Assembly: GCA_015501055.1 (NCBI GenBank)
Contig: JADNYV010000011.1
Location: forward strand, 372,001 to 436,000
Reading direction: 5' to 3'
Length of the DNA stretch: 64,000 nucleotides
Source of the DNA: Mucidula mucida
Taxonomy: Eukaryota > Basidiomycota > Agaricomycetes > Agaricales > Physalacriaceae
The notes below the pieces were generated by a model. That model worked only from the letters and a program-made list of their open reading frames with translations. It was not told where the DNA came from and searched no databases. The position numbers were made by a program, and so were the translations under genes. Numbering within the stretch: the stretch's first letter is position 1; the number at the start of each line of letters is the position of its first letter. Of this stretch, positions 21,601 to 32,583 are shown piece by piece.

Positions 21601-21695
21601 GAATATTGTCATATGCATCTGGGTGCGTCGGGCATGTCAGCATTACGCTCTTGTCGAAAGTGGCCGTACTCGCCGTGCTGAGTTACACCAGCCAT
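18623..21695 (-). CDS. DUF6535 domain membrane protein, copy 2
   Basis: Start MAGVTQH at 21695; exon 2 DAYDNIPEDAFGEEC, with KLWQVYMNEAQILDN further on; exon 3 SGLFSAVVAGFVAMTSQSLQ. Next come membrane segments (SLTVSLIAALMAVLAKQWV, then two long hydrophobic stretches from IGVLPFLLHIALVMFL to TILTFLAYAATVIL) as in the Agaricomycete DUF6535 family, of unknown function. Long C-terminal frames (19604-20128 and 18623-19363) are helical and likely belong to the same protein. Intron 1 has GC instead of GT as donor (copy 1 has GT). The join between 20130 and 20640 is not resolved: a frame change is needed there, so the gene may be spliced in a way I did not find or be partly decayed. Confidence 0.65.
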
Positions 21696-21827
21696 GGTGG
21701 GCAGTTTTCAAGCCCGGTGTCGAATGCACGACAAACAGCTCATGCAGCATCCTTGACAGGCAGAATGGAAGCTTACGCCTTGTGGTGGTACGAAAGATAC
21801 CGGCAGGGTCAGTCTGCAACCACCACC
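21696..21827. promoter_or_regulatory. Divergent promoter DUF6535 / DCTN5 C
   Basis: 132 bases between opposed start codons, homologous to 1879-2051. No TATA box; CCACCACC runs just before the DCTN5 ATG are shared with copy A. Confidence 0.55.
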
Positions 21828-22624
21828 ATGTCCCTCGAGCCGCCCATCTACTACTCCAAATCCGAGTTTATCGAGACAGTGCGGCTGCCTTGCTGATAGT
21901 CAACGCGTACGACGACCGACGCGCTCTTCTAGGACACGGGAAACAAGGTGTCGCGCCGAGCGACCATTGCTGGGCCGCAGAATATCATCCTTGGCGGCAA
22001 GACTATCATCTCGAGCTCAGCGATTATCAGAGGCGATCTCAGACGTTCTGGGCCAGGCCATGCTGTGGTCATATCGTTGGGAAGGTATTGCTTGGTTGGC
22101 GAGGGATGTGTGATGCGGTATGTGGTCAAGCCTTTCATTGAGGTTTTGATCAACTTGCATTTTCAGTCCTCCTTATAAAACGTACCGCGGCGCGTTCAAT
22201 TACTACCCCATGAAAGTCGGCGACCATGTCCACATTGGTAAAGACTCGGTCGTTGAGGCAGCAACGATAGGGAACCATGTCGAAATAGGCAAGGGGTGTG
22301 TCATTGTAAGGCTTCCGCTTTCTCCTCGTACTTCCTTTGTCTTGAACGAATTTAGGGCAAGTTTGTGATAATCAAGGACTGTGCAAAGATTGCAGACAAC
22401 ACTGTTGTTCCCGCCAATACAGTCGTCCCAGCACTTGCGCTTTTCGCTGGATCACCGGGTACCGCAAGCTTTGTTACTATCAGTTACACATAGCTTATGC
22501 CGGGTTGATAGCTCAATTCGTCGAGGATTTACCCGAGTCGACACAGGAACTTGTGGAGAGCCACACCAAACAATATTACATGCGCTTCCAGCCTCTCGAT
22601 CCTGCTCGAGGACGACCGACATGA
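21828..22624 (+). CDS. DCTN5: Dynactin subunit 5 (p25), copy C
   Basis: Five exons (21828-21878, 21933-22117, 22167-22305, 22356-22458, 22512-22624) encode 196 residues with the same exon and intron lengths as copy A. The hexapeptide-repeat beta-helix motifs and the C-terminal helix FVEDLPESTQELVESHTKQY are complete. Only one amino acid near the end (Pro in ARGRPT) differs from copy A. It is likely the second functional copy, or the parent. p25 acts at the pointed end of dynactin. Upstream lies the divergent DUF6535 gene; downstream the duplication ends. Confidence 0.92.
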
Positions 22625-23911
22625 CGACGTCGCTCCGGGCACATTTTTTGACTTGATCCTACTCTATGTACACTATAGCACCTCTGCTATTCACTGTCGT
22701 AATATCTTGGGGCTAACCCTCCTCAACCCTTCCTTCACTCGTCATTGTCAACATATCTCCTACATGGTACTGAAGGTGGTTCGCCTCGCCTTATTGACCT
22801 TTATTCCCTAGACTCTGAAGAGCACTGATCTCGGAACCCGAATGTTAACACCCGCGCTACAGACGACCAGAGTCCGACAATGCACCAGGATTTGCTCTTC
22901 ATTGTAATATCTTCTTGCTCGTCTGTCGAGCAAGGCCAACGCTTTCACGTTCAATGATGATACATTCAAGTGGATTCTGCGACAGACCACAGCTCATTTA
23001 ATGTCTTCAACGCTCGTATACTTCAGAACTGATCTTAGCATGAGCCTTTCGTGCACGCTAAGATCACGCAGGCATGCCGGAGTAGAGTCGTTCTGCGTCG
23101 CCATTGTCATCTCGAGGTGCGTGGGTCCAACAGTGAGATTGAACATTTACATGCGTTTCTTCTGTGACGTGTGCTGCACTCAGCATCTTTTCGTTTCAAA
23201 AGAAGTTGACTTCGTCAGAAACTTTGCCTCTCGCGCCTTAACAAGTTCTGATGTATCCGGCTTATATATCTTGTCTACAGGCCATTTGTGGATCAAACAG
23301 TTATACGGAAGGCATCGCACGTCGGCGGGATGTGCCTCGAATTTCTAAATGATTATGCAATCCCGCCCATCCCGCCTTTCAATTCGGCACTGTTGCGTAC
23401 CGTTCATACGGTCCGGTGTGGAATCCGTGGCCATTCAGTGGGCATGAGTACAACGCATCCGATTGGCTCACTTTGTCTTGCTCATCTACATATGCTTCGG
23501 GCTTATCTTTGTGCGCAACCCTCACGGTCCTGTCGGTTAGGCTGAATGGGGTGATATTTGACGCCGAGTGAGCAATAAGCGCTGCTACTATATAGAGGAT
23601 TTTCCCTCTCCCGGGGTGGATCACACTGTCAGCTTGGGTGGGTCTCAAGTGCATGTTCCCCACAGACCGTGGCCGAAACCTGGTCTGCTAATTTGGTATC
23701 GCGCATACAACATACAGGAGCTGATGGATGGTGTTGAATTGGTGCGGAAAGCCGTTAAGAGGTCCTTGTGGCACGAGAGCAGGAGCGAGATGACTCACCG
23801 TCACGGCGTGACGATAGATCCGTACCTATTTCAGCACCCTATCAATCTCTCTTTAGAATACCCACTACGAACGCACCCATATACCTCGCCGGTCCTTAAT
23901 TGCCCTTCGCC
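22625..23911. other. Intergenic region
   Basis: Short frames only (for example 23568-23910) without recognisable domains. It ends in the promoter and leader of the NMN adenylyltransferase gene. Confidence 0.4.
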
Positions 23912-25002
23912 ATGACCTCAATGCGCACCGAGGACGAGCAGTCATTCACTAATCCGCCAAATTACTCGTTCCCGCATCACCGACTCAATGCTGTCCTAAG
24001 GGACTCACAGAAGACACCCATAGTCCTCGTCGCCTGCGGTTCATTTAGCCCTGTCACCTATCTTCATCTGCGCATGTTCGAGATGGCCAAGGACTACATC
24101 CGACAAAACACCGACTTTGAGATTGTCGGTGGCTATCTCAGTCCAGTCAGTGACATGTACAAGAAGGCTGGCCTGTTGAGTGCCCAGCACCGGTGAGCAT
24201 TTTTTTCTTTATTATCTCTGATGGCGACCGCACATCATCCCGTTGCCATTTTCCGAAAGAACTGAACGCGGAATCATACCTCGGCTAGATGACGTGCTGA
24301 TTGCGGCCATCCCGAAATTTACGCAGCGTGCTCATGTAAAATTTGTAGGGTGTCAATGTGCTCTCTGGCAGCAGAGGATACATCGTCATGGCTGATGATA
24401 GACTCGTGGGAGGCGTTCCAGTCATACCAGAGAACAGCGGTTGTGCTTGACCACTTTGATCATGAAATAAACACCCTCCGGGGAGGCGTGAGGACGGAGG
24501 ACGGGGAGCAGCGAAATGTGCGCGTGATGCTATTGGCGGGTTCTGATCTCATCGGCACGATGAGCGAGCCAGGCGTCTGGAGTTACCAAGATGCAAGTTC
24601 ACATTTATGCACGCCTGAATTTGCTAACGAGTTTTGCAGTTGGATCACATCTTGGGCCGCTATGGCTGCTTCATTGTAGAACGCGCTGGGACTGATATGG
24701 ACCAAGCAACCGACAGCCTTGCTCGGTGGCGCCACAACATCTATCTCATCCCGCAGTTGATACAAAATGACGTCTCTAGCACCAAGGTAAAATGCTGAAC
24801 AATGATTTGCATTCAGAAAGCTAATTTCACATTCTAGGTTCGACTTTTCATTCGTCGGGGCCTGTCAGTGCGATACCTGTTGCCAACACCGGTAGTCGAT
24901 TACATTGAACAACATGGGCTGTATCAGGAGGAAGGCACTCCGTCGGACAAGGGCAAGGAGCGTGACCAGGCGGGAGGATCGAGGAGGGAGATCCGTGCAT
25001 AG
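23912..25002 (+). CDS. NMA1: Nicotinamide/nicotinate mononucleotide adenylyltransferase
   Basis: Four exons (23912-24192, 24349-24592, 24640-24786, 24838-25002) encode 278 residues. The nucleotidyltransferase motif GSFSPVTYLHLRMFE, the region YLSPVSDMYKKAGL, then LLAGSDLIGTM and the C-terminal SSTKVR with VRYLLPTPVVDYIEQHGLY are all in place. The enzyme joins NMN or NaMN to ATP to make NAD or its acid form, the last shared step of NAD synthesis. Intron 2 is a GC-AG intron (donor GCAAGT at 24593). Intron 1 is long for this genome (156 nt). The ATG at 23912 is the first in frame. Two ACS-type transporters follow on the same strand. Confidence 0.93.
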
Positions 25003-25502
25003 CAATAACCAAGAAACCTGTATCATGAGACCGCGGAGGTACGCTCCCCGCCCCCTTTCCTACCCCACGACACGTCTAATTCTTGGGGTATTAGGAGCAT
25101 CTCATTCCTGGGCTGCGAGGGTCTATGATGAAGCTGTAACATCTGTATTATTCCTTTGACTATCGCCCAAATACCTGTGGACGCTCGATACTTTATGTTG
25201 TATTTTTGGCGCGTTTCGGTATGACTCACTATGTAACGTAGGTCGCGCATGGCTGTGTGTACGGGTTTGCTTACTACTCTACTAGTACTAGGCAAAGCGG
25301 AATGTAACACGCCGGGGCTCAACGTACAACGCGGAATACATTTCTGCGGTCGACTTAGCGCTGCCACGTCTACTCAACTGGTGACCGGTCTACTCAGCCA
25401 CATTTGGTGTACCACACGCCTCCTCTGGAAGTAATTTTCAACCTGCCTCGACAGCAGAAGGATGACATCCAGTGATTATCGCTCCAATTACTGAGTTCTG
25501 AA
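25003..25502. other. Spacer
   Basis: No gene recognised; 3' flank of the NMN adenylyltransferase gene. Confidence 0.35.
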
Positions 25503-25958
25503 TCATGCGTGTGCCCACTTACGCACTGCAGAACCGTTGACGGTTTGAACGCCACTAGCGAATCTTGCGTCTCGGGACAGTGGTGGGTCACGAAACCTGG
25601 TCCTGTCATGGAGATTAGCATCCGCAAGTGGATAACCGCTGCAACACCCTTGAATGAGCAGTGACGCGAGGCACACAACACAACGAACCCGCTGTTCATA
25701 GCCTACATTCGAACAGATATCAAGGACCAGTGCTACGTTTTCCTTGCAATCTACCAGGATAGCGTGACTCTCTGTCTCTACCTCAGACACGCAGAATCGA
25801 CAATCTCCACTTCCGTGGTATTTTCTTTCGTCTCTGACCCTCACCACGCCGCAAAGCCTCCATTCCATTGCCATCCTTTTACGACCTTTTACACTTTGTG
25901 CACTCGCCACGCACATACTCCTTATCTGACAGGCGCAACCTATCCTGGACCATATCAT
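25503..25958 (-). pseudogene. Possible LINE remnant (RT zinc-binding region)
   Basis: One 151-residue frame carries CRFCVSEVETESHAILVDC, which resembles the C-terminal zinc-binding segment that follows the reverse transcriptase in non-LTR retrotransposons (C-x2-C-x-EVET-x2-HA-x4-C). No reverse transcriptase domain is found next to it. The Cys/His pattern fits, the remainder does not help, so this is a tentative call for a decayed fragment. Confidence 0.4.
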
Positions 25959-27031
25959 GCACAGTTAGGACTGGCGAGGTCAATACCGCTCCAATTCGTC
26001 AACTTTGAACGAGGTCGTTCGTGACCAATGACGATATTTCGGGTTTCCACCACCTATCCGTTACTGCCAAGCTAAGTGGCGACGTGCACGATATTTGCGT
26101 AGAGAAGAGAGGAACCGGTATCAGTGATACCGGGTGGTGAGGCCGGCGAGGCCCCAGCTGGGGAAAGGACAGCAGGCGAAACGATTTCCGCCACACCAGG
26201 GTGTGGAGGGGAAACCAAACCACGTCGGGCAGCCGAATCTATCTACATGATCGGCAGTGGTTAGACTTGGGCTGGCAGAGTCTCCATTAGGCGTCAGCTT
26301 TTTTATCTGGATCTGGATGGCGTGCTGCCTTACCAATGACTACTCGTTCGGTCTTTGACTCTCGAGTCACCGAAGCACTACTGTTAGGCTCAACAAGGCA
26401 GCCAACTTCTGCTTTGAGATTGCGAGCGCGTGTAAATAGTCTTCTGGTGTCTCCCGGCGACCGCCGTGGCTGTTCGTTCCGAGTCTAGCTATAGCATTCT
26501 TGCTGTCTAGTGCTACTCCTGCCGAAGCACGTCCGAGGTTCTTTTGCCCTAATTTGAGTCATACTTTAGACCTCATGGCTAATCTGACAGATCAAACGGA
26601 AGACAGAGCCTTCGTCCTCTATTCACTACACACCGTAAACACTTCATTTCCGTGTCCGGCACCACCCTTCGGGGAGAGACATCCCCCATCAGTAATGGCT
26701 TATCCCGACGTGAAGTCTCACGACTACGTTGCATCTCTGTCGCTATTGCACGTTCTTCTCTCTCAGCCCTTCTTGGATAGTCTTCTATCTTGTGCTAAGG
26801 CGGCTTTACGAGCACGAAAGGCAATGAGAGTGCATGATCAGTACCGTAATGGCCTGTCAGATGGCGGTCTTCACACGGTTCCTGTGTCTTCTTTCCCTCG
26901 TTAAAAAAATCTGCACCATCTCCACCGGTCTATCAAACACCGCTGGACTGGGATCCTAGTTCTTAAAGGAAGTGGAGCCGGACTACCTACCGATAGCATC
27001 CTCCCCATCGTTCTCGAACAGCTTAAACACT
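25959..27031. other. Spacer with palindrome
   Basis: Contains the palindrome at 26115-26133 and a 134-codon frame ending at 26904 that has no ATG near its start and no known domain. No gene can be supported; the right end is the promoter of the first MFS gene. Confidence 0.35.
26115..26133. repeat. Perfect 9-bp palindrome
   Basis: CCGGTATCA, one base, TGATACCGG. It could be an operator-like site for a dimeric zinc-cluster regulator, or chance. It lies about 900 bases upstream of the first MFS transporter. Confidence 0.35.
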
Positions 27032-29192
27032 ATGTTGACAGCATCTACCGCGTCTAACGACCAGAAGGGCTCTCTGTCGCCCGAAACTTCGTCGAATACA
27101 TCGCTTGATGTCGAAGTGAACGGTACTGCCTCCGAGGACGCTGCGTTTGAACGCCGCACGATGTGTGTGGCCAGCTCATCACCGACTTCTCGAATCACAT
27201 CAACTGATCGTTTCTGACAGTCGACGCGTCGACCTGCGTCTCCTGCCACTGCTTGGGCTCTTGTACGCCCTGGCTCTCATCGACCGAACGAACCTCGGGA
27301 TTGCGCGGGTAACGGGACTGGATCACGATCTGGTTGGTTCTCTTCCCTTACGCCAGTTTCTTCGACGTGATTTGTGATTTCCCGCGCAGAAGCTGAGTGT
27401 TGGCGCGCGGTACAGCATCGTCTCGTGCATCTATTTCGTGCCGTACATTCTCTTGTATGTTAATCTTATCTTCCCGCCGATCCCGCTGATTGGCTTCATT
27501 CATTTGAAGGGAGCTACCTAGTAACGTCGCTCTGAGGAAGGTGGGCGCTCGGAATCTTCTGACCTTCTGCGTGATTGCATGGGGCGCGGTGCAGTTGGGA
27601 ATGGGATTCGCGCCCACCTGGGGAGTCTTGGCGTTTTGTCGCGTCCTTCTGGGAGCCTTCGAGGTCCGCATATGTTCCTAATCCCGCCTTCAGTTCCCCT
27701 CCCGCTGATTGCCATGCCTAGGCTGGCTTTTTCCCGGCGCTTGTCTTCATCATTACGACTTGGTTGGCCTTTTTCTTCACCGTCGCGCGCGTTTGGGGTG
27801 CTGATGGTATCTTTTCAAAGGTACAAACGCCATGAGGTCCAGACGAGGTGATTTCAGAAATGTATTCCGCATTGACAAGCGGGTCTGATGCACGACATGG
27901 TTTCAATAGATTGGCGACTATGTATATGACTTCCATTCTCGCCGGGGGCTTCAGCGCCATCTTTGCATATGCTTTAAGTCTTCTCGCAGGGAAGAGTGGG
28001 TTGAACGGCTGGTCTTGGATCTTCGTAAGTGTATAGTTTCTTTTCACAAAAAACAGGCTGCTTACCTATTTGTTGGTAGATTATCGAAGGCGCCTTGACC
28101 ATCTTGTTTGGGATCATCGCCTGGGGTTATCTCCCTGATTTCCCAGACAGAAACGACTTCCTTTCAGCGGAACAGACCGCTCTGGTCCTGAGACGCGTAG
28201 AACAAGACCGAGGAGATGCGCTTCCCGACACCTTGACGCGGGAAAAGCTAGTTATGCATCTTATGGACTGGAAGCTCTGGAGTTACGGTGACTATTCAAG
28301 ATATCGGCGCTCTATATGCCAACTGAACGCGCTTTCAGCGATCATGTATATGTGTGCCACGATTCCGGCATATGCTATAGGGTACGCAGAGTCTTCTGTC
28401 AGCGCTCCGTTTGCCGATGATGCATCAGCTTCTTCATTACCTCGATCATTGCCAGTATGGGATGGGGTATTGAGATGGTCCTCCTTCTGGTATGTGTTCT
28501 TGTATTCCTAGGCGTGAGCACGGAACTGATGCTGCTTATAATAGTGCGCCCCTCCGTACATATTTGCTGTAAGTGTTGATCGGGCTAGCGCCACACTTTT
28601 TACTGATCCTCGCTGTTAGGCATTGAGTGTACTGTTATTTGCATGGCTGTCCGACAAATATCAGACGAGGGCGGCGTTCTTAGCTGTGCAAACACTCATG
28701 ACCATTGTGGGTCTGGCTCTGACTGGATACGTCAAGGCTCCAGGCTGGCGTTACGCTGGTTAGTTCCTTTCGTGGACGCGTTTTCGCATTTCTGAAGATT
28801 TGACAGGTATCTTCCTGGCCAACGCTGGGTCGGCAGGAGATATTCCAGGACTTCTTGCATATGTGCGTTGATCCACCTCCCTTGTTTTGTCCTCGTGTTC
28901 AATACTTCTTCAGTCTTCCAACAACATCCTCTCTCACTCGAAACGCGCAGTAACAACCGCTGTAGTCGTCAGTTTCGGCGGTATTGGTGGCGTAGTCGCC
29001 ACGACCATATTCCGGCAACAAGACGCCCCCAGATATCTGCCGGGTATCGTCGCCTCAATATGTTGCCAGGTTGTTCTGTTGGTTTTACTCGGCATCACGT
29101 CTTTGCACTTGTGGCGCCAAAACGCGAAGATCTTGAAGCAGTGTCCAGCTGCGTCGACTGGCGTTCACCCCGGATTCTTGTACACGTTGTAA
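27032..29192 (+). CDS. MFS transporter, ACS (allantoate/nicotinate-type) family, 1
   Basis: About twelve exons splice without a frame break into a roughly 500-residue transporter. Signature stretches are VDLRLLPLLGLLYALALIDR, NLGIARVTGLD, FVPYILLELPSNVALRKVG, FCRVLLGAFEAGFFPALVF, YKRHEVQTR (loop between membrane helices), WSWIFIIEGALTILFG, a long central loop with PDFPDRNDFLSAEQTALV, and in the second half NAGSAGDIPGLLAYSSNN. This is the anion:cation symporter group that includes Dal5 and the nicotinate carrier Tna1. Substrate cannot be read from sequence. The gene sits 2 kb downstream of an NAD-synthesis gene and is followed by a second member of the same family, so nicotinate or a related acid is a reasonable guess. 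Confidence 0.88.
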
Positions 29193-30048
29193 TTTTGTCC
29201 TACAGTTTTTCTTGATTGTATCTTGATTATCCTCGATCTGCCCAACTACTTACCTTAGTCTATGAGCGTCATTATCAATTCAATGAGTGCTTTGAATTGT
29301 CTGTTGTGATTAACATGGCCTATTCGGTCATAATGAGGGTCTGGGGCTGGTGTCTGAAGTCCTTGCACATACAATGATTACCGGTGAAGCGCGTCTGGTC
29401 AGAAGGACGAAAGACGAAATACGGGCCCACGATACCAATGCTATGTTACTTATGAACAGATCCAGTGATCGGCGTGTTGACTAAAGGCCAAACTAGGACC
29501 ACCATCTACGTCTCCGTTTGATCCACGAAATGCCTCGGCACGACTAGTCTCGACGCCTCGGGAAGTGGGCAGAGGAGTCATCCGTGGTTTATGATACCTT
29601 CCCCCGAATCCTCAATTCCAAATGCGACCGAATCGATCTCCTCATTTACGCCCTCCATTCTTCGCCTGGGACTCCGCCTGGAGAACAGACAGGAGGCTCG
29701 GAATTTCAGACACCCGCCTATCCTCACTGGCAGCTACGTATGGAGATCGTTGACTTGATATCCGAGTCTAAGCACATCAGAAATCGGTAAGTGTTCAGTA
29801 GCATCCGATACGTGCACTCTAATGCCTCCCGTGAACTTCTCGCCCTCTTAATCTTCCAGACACGGGGATCTAAATGACAAGCTCTCGGAGGATACTTATC
29901 TGTAATGCCGTGACTGCACCCAGTTCCTGACTTGTGTGCAGGGCGGAATTACCCAGGTATTCGGTGTTCGCTCTTGTTATAAGACCTTCCTCATGGCCCG
30001 GATTTCTAGCGTGGCTGCTTTCACCCCTTCTTTCTACATACTCTCGCC
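29193..30048. other. Spacer between MFS genes
   Basis: No gene recognised; likely terminator of the first transporter gene and promoter of the second. Confidence 0.4.
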
Positions 30049-32215
30049 ATGGTCCAAGTTGAGACTCAGACTGGGTCCATGTCATCTATCGACTCTCCAA
30101 AGGACCTGTCCGACTCCAAGTCTGTCGTTCTCCAAGATGATCCAGAAAAGCAGGACGTGAAGATTTCTCTGGATTCAGATATGCCGCCTACTGCGTTCGA
30201 ACGGAAGACAATGTATGGTATTTATCACCATCCTCAATTACGTTATTCACGAAGCACGCAGGCGTTGGGTGGACATTCGTGTCCTTCCATTCCTCGCGCT
30301 CCTCTACATGGTAGCCCTCATCGATCGACTCAATATTGGTGCTGCGCGCACGGCGGGAATGGGGGCAGACTTGGTACATCAGACCTCCTGCCGCACCGGA
30401 CAAAGAATTCATCGTCTTTAGGAACTCACCGTGGGCGCCCGCTTCAGCATCGTGACCTGCATGTACTTCATTCCATATATTCTCTTGTACGTTCTTTGAC
30501 TCCTGATCATCTTCACGGCTTCTGATCAATAATACTAGCCAAGTGCCAGGAAACCTCATCCTCCGGAAAATCGGTGTTCGCAACTTCCTTACCTTCATTG
30601 TTACCTCTTGGGGTGCCGTTTGTTTCGCAACAGCATGGGTCAAGGACTGGAAGATGCTCACGTTGTGCCGCGTCCTTCTCGGTGCCATGGAAGTTCGTTA
30701 TCCGTCCTTCTCCATCGAATGCAAGTTAATCTGGATATTCTCTCAGTCAGGATTGTTCCCTGCATTAGTCTACATCATATCAACATGGTCAGTCCATATC
30801 ATCTACCTTGGGTCAGGTTGGTGAACCAACCATACAGGTATCGACGACATGAAACGCAGAAGAGGTATGCTTACTCGGACCTATACTATTTCTGAACTAA
30901 GCCATCGTAACTCGCATTTGTAGAATGGCCTTCTTTTACATGTTTTCTCTGACCATCAGTGGATTCAGTCCGATTATGGCGTACGTCTTCAGCTTATTGG
31001 ACGGTAGACAAGGAATTGCAGGGTGGTCTTGGATTTTTGCAAGTGATTCCGCGGATCTGACATTATCGCGCTGATGTTGATATGCTAGATCATTGAGGGC
31101 ACCCTTACCCTTTTCCTTGGGGTTCTCACATTCTTCTTCGTACCTGACTTTCCGGACAAGAACAAGTTCCTCAGTGCAGAGCAAACCGCCGTCGTACTAG
31201 AGCGAATTGAGAAAGACCGAGGGGATTCTCTGCCTGACCCGCTAACGCGCGAGAAGATACTGCATCATTTGAAGGACTGGACGATCTGGACCTATGGTAA
31301 GGTTGAAACTCATGCTTTGGTTTTGCCCACTAAGCCTCCGGGGATCTAGGAATCATGCTCGCGTGTTCTACGGTCCCATCCTATATGCTCGCGTATTTCA
31401 TTTCTATCATTCTGAGTGGCATGGGGTATGGGACAGCTGGTTCCCTGCTTCTGGTTAGTGCCTTTCTTGATTGATTACTTGAACTCTGTTCATTGAGCCT
31501 CAGAGCGCCCCACCATACGGACCCGCAGTACGTTCACTTGTTTACGCGTACTGATCGGCTTTGACACTGATTCATTCGCGCAGTTCGCGTCCGCCTTGAT
31601 TTTTGCATACTTTTCTGATAGATTGCGCCACCGGAGTGGTTTCATAATCGTGCAAGCCCTCATTTGCATCATAGGCTGCTGCCTCACGGCCTTCCATTCA
31701 AGCAATCACATTCGCTACCTTGGTACGCCTATTTTGCTAACACCTTTTCTTATGGTCTCGTCAACTTCTATAGGCACCTTCCTCATTAACATAGGAAGCG
31801 CTGGAGCTATTCCTGGAATTCTAGCCTATGTGCGTATATACTCATCCAGTCGTCTACGCGCCTGACTCTGTGTACCGTTCTAAAGGGCGCCAATAATGTG
31901 GTTTCTCAAAGCAAGCGGTCAGTACAAAGCGCCCTGACGAGCGGGTTCGCTGGTATTGGTGGTATTATTGCGTCGACAGTCTTCAGAGAGCAAGATTTCC
32001 CCAAGTACATTCCTGGTGAGTTCCGAACAGTAAAGGAATTTACTTGGGATTAACGATTCCAATTAGGACTGTGGGTCACAATAGGGACTCAGATCGTCCT
32101 CATCATCACCGTTCTCATCACGATGATACATTTTTCACGGCTCAATCGACTTATGAGGGAAGGAAAGTTGAAAGAACCGATTCAAGGACAGCCTGGGTTC
32201 TATCATACATTATGA
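30049..32215 (+). CDS. MFS transporter, ACS (allantoate/nicotinate-type) family, 2
   Basis: About twelve exons splice cleanly from MVQVETQTGSM to GFYHTL. Key stretches are VDIRVLPFLALLYMVALIDR, LNIGAARTAGMG, CRVLLGAMESGLFPALVYI, WYRRHETQKR, WSWIF|IIEGTLTLFLG, PDFPDKNKFLSAEQTAVV, and the GAIPGILAY motif near the C-terminal bundle. One intron (after WSWIF) uses a GC donor (GCAAGT, near 31039). It is a clear paralogue of the first transporter with the same intron pattern but strongly diverged, so the tandem duplication is old. Proton- or anion-coupled uptake of an organic acid is expected for the family. Confidence 0.88.
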
Positions 32216-32481
32216 GATGTAGAACTCACGGTGACAAAGTAAAATGCCTCTGTACTACTCTAATATTAGGGAATATGAGCGTAGAAGCTACGTATAATTA
32301 TGAAACTCTGCTTTGCTTCCCCGCAACTACTTCACATGCGTGTGACCGTGAGTTGCAAGCCTTCTGAATCTATGGCGGAAACCCCACACCCGACGGTCGA
32401 AGCGTGGCCACCTTTCGTCAAGATTAGGGCTCCCAGTAATCTAACCTGATTGACCATAAATACTCTACTCCACATACAAGG

Positions 32482-32583
32482 GTTCGGTGTCGTAGCAGTA
32501 TAGTAGTTATTGTAGTACGGACCCTGCTGTGTTCTGTTAGGGCTAGACGCAGGCTAAAATATATCTATCTATCTATCTATCTT
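32482..32583 (+). repeat. ATCT-tailed dispersed repeat, copy 1
   Basis: GTAGTACGGACCCTGCTGTG and flanks, ending in about five ATCT units. It matches 33491-33584 over nearly its whole length. The simple-repeat 3' tail is typical of some SINE or LINE ends; no Pol III boxes were identified. Confidence 0.6.

Larger units (their letters stand above)
17610..22660 (+). repeat. Right arm of inverted segmental duplication
   Basis: Collinear, in reverse, with 1060-4420. Order on the plus strand: eIF4G 3' fragment, spacer, complete DUF6535 gene (minus strand), divergent promoter, DCTN5 copy C. The left edge coincides with the chimeric junction near 17610; the right edge is shortly after the DCTN5 stop, where similarity decays between 22625 and about 22680. 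Confidence 0.85.

Noticed and set aside
26500..26904. 134-codon frame upstream of the first MFS gene
   Set aside because: Lacks an ATG near the beginning and shows no family resemblance.
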